From Boseongicola sp. H5 (GTDB lineage: Bacteria > Pseudomonadota > Alphaproteobacteria > Rhodobacterales > Rhodobacteraceae), in contig JACNMN010000006.1 of assembly GCA_020622165.1 (NCBI GenBank), positions 1 through 64,000 on the forward strand: DNA of 64,000 nucleotides, written 5' to 3'. The notes below the pieces were generated by a model. The model saw nothing but the letters and a program-made list of their open reading frames with translations, searched no databases and was not told the DNA's origin. Positions 58,073 to 64,000 of this stretch are shown in pieces (the stretch's first letter is position 1; each line of letters opens with the position of its first letter). Position numbers and translations under genes: made by a program.

Positions 58073-59206
58073 TCAATCGCAGCTGGCCGGGACGAAGCCA
58101 TGCTCGCGCTCGTAATGCCGCAGCAGGCGCTGCAGCCCGATCTTCAGAACGATCTTGCCCGACCGCGCGGACCAGCCAAGACGCTTTTCGGCGGATTCCA
58201 TGCCTTCCAGAAAACAGCAGACCCGCATCACCACATCGGCCAGCCCCGGACCCAGATCGTCCAGCGCGTCGCTGACCCGCTTCCGGGCCGCGCGCGGGCC
58301 CTCCGCCAGACCGCTGTCGGACAGAAATCCGCCCCGATCCCCGCCGGTCAGGAACCGGTCCCAGTTCTGCGCGACCCGCGGCCCCATCTGGGCCCGCTCG
58401 AAATCCTCGCGCAGCTTCTCTCCGGCCTGCACCAGATCGAGGGTCAGAAAGGGTTTGCCATCCGCGCCCTTGCGCCGGGCCAGGCCGGCCAGCGGCGATT
58501 CCGACAGGTTGACGCGCATCCGGCGCGTGCCCTCCCCGTCGCGGACGGTACGCTCCCCCCAGACCTGATGCTGGGCCTGAAACGGCGTCGCGGCCTCGGC
58601 AAGCTCCATCCCCGCGTGGCGGCGGCGGCGATCCTCCTCGATCAGACGTTTGAGGGCGGATTTGCCCGTGCCGGTGATCTGGTAGGTGCTGATCCGGCCC
58701 CGCCGCGCGGTGGAGATCCAGTCCTTCAGGGCGAAGGCCTGGGCGATCGGCCGGTCGACGACGGCGGTGCGGGTCTGCGTGCCGTCCAGACCGGGGCGCA
58801 GCACCACGGCCTTGTCCATGTCGCGCGCCACGACCAGCACGGCTTCCTTTTCGCACAGGCGGCGCAGGATGCGGCGCGCCTCGCGGTTGATGGTCGGTTC
58901 GTCGGAGATCACCGGGGACCGGTACGGGGCTGTCATGTCAGAGGGCTCCTTGGGAAAATCGGTCTTGGTCGTTGCAGCTGCACGAGGGGTGGAAAGCGCA
59001 TTCAGAGCCTCGTCGATCAGCGGGTCGTCCCGAGCCGCCTCCACCTGGCGGATGCGCCGAAGAATGGTCGACGGATGGGCGTTTGCCGCCCGGGCTATCC
59101 CGCGCACCGACTGGCCGAGCGCAACGTGACGCAGGTAGTGCTCCGGCCCCTGCGGCAGCCATGAGGGCAGACCGGACAGGTCGGGTTGATCTTTCTGAGG
59201 GGTCAC
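58073..59206 (-). CDS. DUF6456-type protein with helix-turn-helix
   Basis: A 377-aa protein. Residues ~20-60 contain a resolvase-like HTH (HYLRHVALGQSVRGIARAANAHPSTILRRIRQVE). A second region (~95-200) resembles a winged-helix (ISTYQITGTGKSALKRLIEED). The C-terminal ~130 residues, with AESPLAGL-like text and CCFLEGMESAEKRLGWSARSGK, match my memory of DUF6456. Probably a DNA-binding regulator of alphaproteobacteria; function unknown. It is divergent from the DUF6477 gene across a 212-base spacer with DnaA-box and CtrA-like sequences. Confidence 0.75.
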   Translation of the reverse strand: MTPQKDQPDLSGLPSWLPQGPEHYLRHVALGQSVRGIARAANAHPSTILRRIRQVEAARDDPLIDEALNALSTPRAAATTKTDFPKEPSDMTAPYRSPVISDEPTINREARRILRRLCEKEAVLVVARDMDKAVVLRPGLDGTQTRTAVVDRPIAQAFALKDWISTARRGRISTYQITGTGKSALKRLIEEDRRRRHAGMELAEAATPFQAQHQVWGERTVRDGEGTRRMRVNLSESPLAGLARRKGADGKPFLTLDLVQAGEKLREDFERAQMGPRVAQNWDRFLTGGDRGGFLSDSGLAEGPRAARKRVSDALDDLGPGLADVVMRVCCFLEGMESAEKRLGWSARSGKIVLKIGLQRLLRHYEREHGFVPASCD

Positions 59207-59229
59207 GTGGTGCGCCTCCGGTTACATGC

Positions 59230-59238
59230 TGTGGATAA
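59230..59238 (-). promoter_or_regulatory. Perfect DnaA box
   Basis: TGTGGATAA on the plus strand is the exact complement of the DnaA consensus TTATCCACA. A near match, TGTGGAAAA, lies at 59285-59293. Single 9-mers occur by chance in a genome, but two in the same 65 bases of a regulatory gap are notable. Confidence 0.5.
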
Positions 59239-59265
59239 GACCTCGCCAAATCTTGGCCTTATTGA

Positions 59266-59280
59266 TTACTGAACGATTAA
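59266..59280 (+). promoter_or_regulatory. CtrA-like box
   Basis: TTAC-N7-TTAA (59266-59280) differs by one base from the CtrA consensus TTAA-N7-TTAA. It sits between the two divergent DUF genes. CtrA is the cell-cycle and flagellum/gene-transfer-agent regulator of alphaproteobacteria; control by it is inferred from the motif only. Confidence 0.4.
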
Positions 59281-59418
59281 AATCTGTGGAAAAGCTGTGA
59301 ATTGTTTTCAAATTGTAAACAAACGAAGGGCGCCGCGCGCAGGTTCGAAAAATGCGCAACAGGCCCGTGACCGCGGCCAAGCTGATCGGGTCTGATCTGC
59401 TATTGGAAGGGGTTTTCG

Positions 59419-59691
59419 ATGTCCGATATCACTGCCACGCTTGCCACTCTGCGCCGCCCGAAACTGCTGGTCCGGGCGGCACGTTTCGGGGCCGCCGCAC
59501 TGGCCCGGAGACCGGCAAAACCGGATGCCCTGGCCGCCCGGGGGCTGACCCGGCTGCTGGAGGAAGAGGACGCGCTCAATCAGGCGCGCGTCACCGGGCA
59601 GGCCGGCTATTCGCCCACCCGCCATGTGGAGGTGCTGACCGCTCTGCTGAACGCGGCCGATCCCGCGCTGCGGCTGGCCGCGACGCTTTAG
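59419..59691 (+). CDS. DUF6477-type small protein
   Basis: A 90-aa basic protein: MSDITATLATLRRPKLLVRAARFGAAALARRP is Arg-rich and helical, followed by EEEDALNQARVTGQAGYSPTRHVEVLTALLNAA. It matches the small DUF6477 family as I recall it. No catalytic motif. It is divergent from the DUF6456 gene, and its 3' end overlaps the MttB-like gene end by four bases (convergent). Function unknown; the divergent pair is probably co-regulated. Confidence 0.7.
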   Translation: MSDITATLATLRRPKLLVRAARFGAAALARRPAKPDALAARGLTRLLEEEDALNQARVTGQAGYSPTRHVEVLTALLNAADPALRLAATL

Positions 59692-61226
59692 ACAAACGCG
59701 TCGGGCATCTGCTCCTTGCGTTTCGCGATATAGGCTTTCAGCGCCTCGTCCGTCGCCGGGTCGAGCATCGGCTGCTGGTAGTCGGCCAGCAGTTTCTCGA
59801 CCCGGGCCGCGGCCAGTTGCGTGGTGTCGCGCGCGCCGTCATCGGCCCAGGTTTCGAACGGTTTGTAATCCAGCAGGTCCGACCGCCAGAAGGCGGCCTT
59901 GAAATTGGCCTGGGTGTGGGCGCAGCCAAGATAATGGCCGCCCGGGCCGACCTCGCGGATCGCATCCATCGCCTGTGCGTCGGCGGAGATATCGACGCCC
60001 GCGGCGAGCTTGTGCAGGACGCCCAACTGGTCGGCATCCATGACGAACTTCTCGGGGCTGGCCACCAGCCCGCCTTCCAGCCAGCCGCAGGCGTGCAGCA
60101 TGAAATTCACCCCCGACAGCAAGCCCGCGTTCAGCGAATTCGCCGTCTCGTAGGCGGCCTGCGCATCGGGGAGTTTCGATCCGTTGAACGAACCCGCGGA
60201 GCGGTATGGCAGGCCAAGGCGGCGGGCCAGCTGCCCCGCACCATAGGTGATCTGCGCCGCCTCGGGCGTGCCGAAGGTGGGCGCGCCGGAATTCATGTCG
60301 ATCGAGGTGACGAAGGCGCCGAAGATGGCCGGCGCGCCGGGGCGGATCAACTGGCTGTAGGCCACGCCCGCCATGACCTCGGCCAGAACCTGCGTCAGCG
60401 TGCCCATGACGCTGACCGGGGCCATCGCCCCGCCTACGATGAAGGGCGAAATGATGCAGGCCTGCCCGGCGACGGCGTATCTCTCCAGCGCGCCCATCAT
60501 CACATTGTCGAAGGTTAGCGGCGAATTGATGTTGATCAGCGAGGTCATGACCGCGTTTTCGGCAACGAACTCCTTGCCGAACAGGATCTCGCACATCTCG
60601 ATACTGTCGCTGGCGCGGTCGGGATCGGTGACCGAGCCCATGAAGGGTTTGTCCGACAGCGACATATGGGCATAGAGCATGTCCAGATGGCGCTTGTTCA
60701 CCGGCACGTCCGTGGGTTCGCAGACCGTGCCGCCGGAATGGTGAAGCCATTTCGACATGTAGCCGAGCTTCACGAATTTCTCGAAATCCGCCATGGTGGC
60801 ATAGCGGCGCCCGCCGTCGATATCGCGCACGAAGGGCGGGCCGTAGACAGGCGCGAGGACAAGGCTCCGCCCGCCGATCTCCACGTTGCGCCCGGGGTTG
60901 CGCGCGGCCTGGGTGAACCGGGCGGGTGCGGTTGCGCAAAGCGTGCGCGCCAGACCCTTGGGCAGACGCACCCGTTCACCGGTGACATCCGCCCCGGCCT
61001 CCCGCCAGCGCGCCAGCGCGGCGGGGTTTTCCACGAAGGCGACGCCGATCTCCTCCAGGATCGTCTCCGCATTGGCCTCGATGATCTCCAGCGCCTCGGG
61101 GGTCAGGATCTCCAGATCGGGGATGTTGCGTTCGATGAAGCGCGCGGTTTCGATCCGCACCGCGGTCCGCTCCGCGCGCCGGGCGGCGCCGCCCCCGCCC
61201 CGTGCTCTGCGCCGTAATTCGGCCAT
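59688..61226 (-). CDS. MttB-family (non-pyrrolysine) methyltransferase
   Basis: A 512-aa TIM-barrel protein of the trimethylamine-methyltransferase superfamily. Landmarks are ILTPEALEIIEANAETILEEIGV, the GGTVCEPTDVPVNKRHL region and GPGGHYLGCAHTQANF near the C-terminus. The frame has no internal amber codon, so it lacks the pyrrolysine of true MttB; such relatives demethylate glycine betaine or similar quaternary amines with a corrinoid protein. No corrinoid-protein or reductive-activase gene lies nearby in the window, so the partner is elsewhere. Substrate unknown. Confidence 0.88.
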   Translation of the reverse strand: MAELRRRARGGGGAARRAERTAVRIETARFIERNIPDLEILTPEALEIIEANAETILEEIGVAFVENPAALARWREAGADVTGERVRLPKGLARTLCATAPARFTQAARNPGRNVEIGGRSLVLAPVYGPPFVRDIDGGRRYATMADFEKFVKLGYMSKWLHHSGGTVCEPTDVPVNKRHLDMLYAHMSLSDKPFMGSVTDPDRASDSIEMCEILFGKEFVAENAVMTSLININSPLTFDNVMMGALERYAVAGQACIISPFIVGGAMAPVSVMGTLTQVLAEVMAGVAYSQLIRPGAPAIFGAFVTSIDMNSGAPTFGTPEAAQITYGAGQLARRLGLPYRSAGSFNGSKLPDAQAAYETANSLNAGLLSGVNFMLHACGWLEGGLVASPEKFVMDADQLGVLHKLAAGVDISADAQAMDAIREVGPGGHYLGCAHTQANFKAAFWRSDLLDYKPFETWADDGARDTTQLAAARVEKLLADYQQPMLDPATDEALKAYIAKRKEQMPDAFV

Positions 61227-61766
61227 GGCTGATCGCTCCCAAAGGGTGTCCTGTGGATTGTTCTTAGCTCAGCCGGTGTCGGGCGCGCGGACAGATTGCG
61301 GCGATTGCGGGGGGAAAGCGACATCCGCGGCCCCGTCGCCCGATGGAAGATGCCGACAGACGGAAGCATGACCGCCCCGCCCCCGCTTCCGGGGCGCCCG
61401 AGGCCCGCTTGCGCGCAAGGCTATCGGCCTTGTCCGGCGGGGTGACCGCCCGTCTGGCGGTGCGGGTGACGGGGCGATGGCGGGATCGGGATCTGCGGGG
61501 CCGCCAAGGGGGCCTCAATCCGGGGCTTCAGCGCCGAAAAACGGGTCGATACCGAAGCGATTCGCTGGATCCTCCCGGGCGGACCTCCTTTCCGGGGTCC
61601 AGAGCGCGGCGTCGGGGCATATTGCCGGATAACGCGCATCGCCGTCGGGCCGGCGGGCTGCCACACCTCGATTTCCGGATAGGTGCCGGGATCCTTTTGC
61701 GAAAGGGCCGGTCGGGGCCTCCGGGACGGTCTTGCAGAACCGGGCCGCCTTGCCTATTGCCGTTCC
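61227..61766. other. Intergenic region before guaA
   Basis: 540 bases separate the minus-strand MttB-like gene and the plus-strand guaA. Frames here (for example a 81-codon Pro/Arg-rich minus-strand frame) lack ribosome-binding sites and gene-like composition. It presumably contains both promoters. I see no repeat, tRNA or riboswitch that I can support. Confidence 0.5.
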
Positions 61767-63341
61767 ATGAGCAGCTTACCGATCCCCCGCCATCACGAAC
61801 GCCTGCTGATCGTCGATTTCGGCAGCCAGGTCACGCAACTCATTGCCCGCCGCCTGCGGGAGCTGAATGTCTATTGCGAAATCCACCCCTATCAGAATGT
61901 CACGCCCGCATTTCTTGAGGATTTCGCCCCGAAAGCCGTGATCCTCTCCGGCGGTCCGGCTTCGGTGATCGATGACGGGTCGCCGCGCCCGCCCGAGGCC
62001 ATCTTCGATCTGGGAGTGCCGATACTGGGGATCTGCTATGGCCAGCAGGTCATGATGCAGATGCTGGGCGGCAAGGTCGAGCGGGGCCATGGCACCGCCG
62101 AATTCGGCCGCGCCTATGTCACACCCGCAGCGGACCGGATCGACCTTCTGAACGGCTGGTTCCTAGATGCGCGCGAACAGGTCTGGATGAGCCATGGCGA
62201 CCATGTTTCGGCCATTGCGCCGGGCTTTGAGGTCTACGGCACATCGCCCAACGCCCCCTTTGCGATCACCGCCGATCTGGAGCGCAACTTCTATGCGGTG
62301 CAGTTTCACCCCGAGGTGCATCACACCCCCAACGGCCGGACGCTGTACGAGAATTTCGTGCGCCTTGCGGGGTTTTCCGGCGACTGGACCATGGGCGCCT
62401 ATCGCGAAGAGGCGATTCGCAAGATCCGCGATCAGGTCGGCGACAAGAAGGTCATCTGCGCCCTGTCGGGCGGGGTCGATTCGTCCGTCGCCGCGGTGCT
62501 GATCCACGAGGCCATCGGCGCGCAGCTGACCTGCGTCTTCGTCGATCACGGGCTTTTGCGGCAGAACGAGGCGACCGAGGTCGTGACGATGTTCCGCGAC
62601 CATTACAATCTGCCCCTGATCCATGCCGATGAAAGCGAGCTGTTCCTGAGCCGGCTGGACGGCGTGAGCGACCCCGAGACAAAGCGCAAGATCATCGGCG
62701 GGCTGTTCATCGACGTGTTCCAGAAATATGCCGACGGGATCGACGGCGCGGAATATCTGGCGCAGGGTACGCTTTACCCCGATGTGATCGAGTCCGTGTC
62801 ATTCAGCGGCGGGCCGTCGGTCACCATCAAGTCGCATCACAATGTGGGCGGGCTGCCCGAGAAGATGGGCCTGAAACTGGTGGAACCGCTGCGCGAGCTG
62901 TTCAAGGACGAGGTGCGCGCGCTTGGCCATGAATTGGGCCTGCCGGCCAGTTTCATCGGGCGCCACCCCTTTCCCGGCCCGGGCCTTGCGATCCGCTGCC
63001 CCGGAGAGATCACGCGGGAGAAGCTGGAGATCCTGCGCAAGGCCGATGCGGTCTATATCGACCAGATCCGCCGCCACGGGCTCTATGACGAGATCTGGCA
63101 GGCCTTCGTCGCGATCCTGCCGGTGCGGACCGTCGGCGTGATGGGCGACGGGCGGACCTACGATTATGCCTGTGCGCTGAGGGCGGTCACCTCGGTCGAC
63201 GGGATGACGGCGGATTACTATCCGTTCAGCCATGAATTCCTTGGCGAAACCGCCACGCGGATCATCAACGAGGTGCAGGGTATCAACCGGGTGACCTATG
63301 ACATCACGTCGAAGCCGCCCGGAACGATCGAGTGGGAATGA
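61767..63341 (+). CDS. guaA: GMP synthase (glutamine-hydrolysing)
   Basis: A 524-aa enzyme that aminates XMP to GMP. The class I glutamine amidotransferase domain (10-~205) has nucleophile Cys90 in LGICYGQQ and the His181/Glu183 pair in QFHPEVHH. The ATP-pyrophosphatase domain has the P-loop SGGVDSS (234-240), and the C-terminal dimerisation domain ends [18 protein letters not shown]. The ATG at 61767 ([10 protein letters not shown]) is used; the frame is open further upstream without gene-like sequence. Full length. Confidence 0.97.
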   Translation: MSSLPIPRHHERLLIVDFGSQVTQLIARRLRELNVYCEIHPYQNVTPAFLEDFAPKAVILSGGPASVIDDGSPRPPEAIFDLGVPILGICYGQQVMMQMLGGKVERGHGTAEFGRAYVTPAADRIDLLNGWFLDAREQVWMSHGDHVSAIAPGFEVYGTSPNAPFAITADLERNFYAVQFHPEVHHTPNGRTLYENFVRLAGFSGDWTMGAYREEAIRKIRDQVGDKKVICALSGGVDSSVAAVLIHEAIGAQLTCVFVDHGLLRQNEATEVVTMFRDHYNLPLIHADESELFLSRLDGVSDPETKRKIIGGLFIDVFQKYADGIDGAEYLAQGTLYPDVIESVSFSGGPSVTIKSHHNVGGLPEKMGLKLVEPLRELFKDEVRALGHELGLPASFIGRHPFPGPGLAIRCPGEITREKLEILRKADAVYIDQIRRHGLYDEIWQAFVAILPVRTVGVMGDGRTYDYACALRAVTSVDGMTADYYPFSHEFLGETATRIINEVQGINRVTYDITSKPPGTIEWE

Positions 63342-63665
63342 CCCCGCGATGCGGTCGCCGGACAGCGCGCTGACGCCCTTCGCCAGGGGATACTGAGGGA
63401 CGAGGTTGGGCAAAGGGCGTCGACACGTGACGCGGGCCGGAGCGTGCCCGCTTGAACAAGCCTGACGCGTAATTCGTTACCAAAAGGTTAACCCGACCCC
63501 ACCTTTCGGAAAAAACCGGTCCCGACCCGATCAGGACCCTGGGCGTTGCCCAATAATCCGACACGGAAAGACCCGACCGGACCGATCCTTGGCATTCCTG
63601 GCTTGGGCGCATGACGGCGGTCCGACCGGTCGCGGACCTTGGCCGCTTGGGCGGGACGCCACAAT
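63342..63665. other. Intergenic region between convergent guaA and the beta-propeller gene
   Basis: No gene is seen. GACGCCCTT (63372-63380) and AAGGGCGTC (63413-63421) form a 9-bp inverted repeat with a long loop that may mark the guaA 3' end. A further GC-rich dyad lies near GGTCCG...CGGACC around 63620-63640. Neither is followed by a T-run. Confidence 0.45.
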
Positions 63666-64000
63666 TCAGCGATAGGCGTGCAGGCGTCCGTCCTGGCTGA
63701 CCACGTAGAGCACGCCACCGGCCACAACCGGGTTCGCCGCCGCCCCACCGCGGATCGGCAAGGTGGAGAGAAGCGCGCCGCTTTCGGGGGAGAACATGCG
63801 GATCACCCCGTCGCCCGACGCGACCACCAGCCGCCCGCCGGCAAGCACCGGGCCGAAATGAGTGAAGACGGCCTTGCGGCGCCGCTCCCGCTCGCGGACG
63901 TAAAGCGGCAGTTCGATGCCCCAGATACGTTCCCCGGTCGCGGCGTCGACGCGCACCAACTCGTTGCGGTCGGATACGAAGAAAATGCTGTCGCCTGCCG
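63666..64000 (-). CDS. PQQ/BamB-like beta-propeller protein, C-terminal part
   Basis: The 3' end of a gene that starts outside the window (about 111 codons present). It shows repeated propeller blades: AGDSIFFVSDRNELVRVDAATGERIWG, then GPVLAGGRLVVASGDGVIRMFSPESG and NPVVAGGVLYVVSQDGRLHAYR at the C-terminus. The DxxTGxxxW pattern is characteristic of PQQ-type repeats. In Rhodobacterales the usual member is the BamB-like outer-membrane assembly lipoprotein; the missing N-terminus prevents a firm name. Convergent with guaA. Confidence 0.8.
   Translation of the reverse strand, partial: AGDSIFFVSDRNELVRVDAATGERIWGIELPLYVRERERRRKAVFTHFGPVLAGGRLVVASGDGVIRMFSPESGALLSTLPIRGGAAANPVVAGGVLYVVSQDGRLHAYR

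Noticed and set aside
59688-61226. Pyrrolysine-containing trimethylamine methyltransferase
   Set aside because: No in-frame amber codon interrupts the gene, so it is a non-pyrrolysine relative.
61343-61918. 191-codon plus-strand frame overlapping the guaA start
   Set aside because: Runs out of frame into guaA and is Arg/Gly/Pro-rich without motifs.

Overview
The window looks like chromosomal DNA of an alphaproteobacterium of the order Rhodobacterales (Rhodobacter/Roseobacter relatives). The evidence is the high GC content, the gene chain dusB(nifR3)-ntrB-ntrC-ntrY-ntrX-trkA-trkH-hfq-hflX, a fused ispDF, a soluble PhoR-type kinase, a HemB with an Asp-rich metal loop, and DUF6456/DUF6477-type genes. 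It is mostly core genome; the clearest mobile sequence is the start of an IS110-type transposase cut by the left edge. No CRISPR array, rRNA, tRNA or prophage was seen.

Layout. 1-584: 5' end of an IS110-like transposase and non-coding DNA. 585-7968 (minus): phosphate regulon phoR / pstSCAB-phoU-phoB with a three-unit Pho box before pstS. 8233-8676: small conserved hypothetical. 8693-15661 (minus): transsulfuration-type PLP enzyme, proA, proB, obgE, tsf, rpsB. 15925-18535 (plus): pseudouridine kinase and pseudouridine-5'-phosphate glycosidase, then a DUF502 membrane protein. 18564-20378 (minus): peptide-type ABC substrate-binding protein. 20458-20568: a candidate small RNA with promoter and terminator. 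20714-23108: 3-hydroxybutyrate dehydrogenase, pentapeptide-repeat protein, patatin phospholipase. 23147-25113: arsenic set (ArsR-ArsC fusion, second ArsC, MIP channel). 25193-28638: acyl-CoA-synthetase-like enzyme, DsbA/FrnE-like protein, MFS exporter. 28661-32128: mfd. 32180-38458: small membrane protein, hemB, a YSC84-type lipoprotein, a penicillin-acylase-family hydrolase, hflX. 38455-49604 (minus): hfq, trkH, trkA, ntrX, ntrY, ntrC, ntrB, dusB, plus one plus-strand lipoprotein. 49786-52981: ispDF, pgpA, pncC, a COQ10/RatA-like protein (minus), hpt. 53167-55657: porin-like protein, cytochrome c', membrane-anchored dihaem cytochrome c. 55661-57816 (minus): small membrane protein, lipA, Hint-domain protein. 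58073-61226: DUF6456 and DUF6477 genes and an MttB-family methyltransferase. 61767-63341: guaA. 63666-64000: 3' end of a PQQ/BamB-like beta-propeller gene.

Functionally the window joins nutrient sensing (Pho two-component system with its transporter; NtrBC and NtrYX next to potassium uptake TrkAH and the Hfq/HflX pair), translation (rpsB-tsf, obgE, dusB), proline, haem, lipoate, isoprenoid and purine synthesis, PHB/ketone-body metabolism, and arsenate handling. The observations most worth following up are a compact promoter-hairpin-terminator unit (20458-20568) that reads as an unannotated sRNA; the possible bridge-RNA-bearing end of the IS110 element; the divergent DUF6456/DUF6477 promoter carrying a perfect DnaA box and a CtrA-like box; a stand-alone Hint-domain protein under a perfect palindrome; and a perfect 10-bp inverted repeat just before the porin-like gene.
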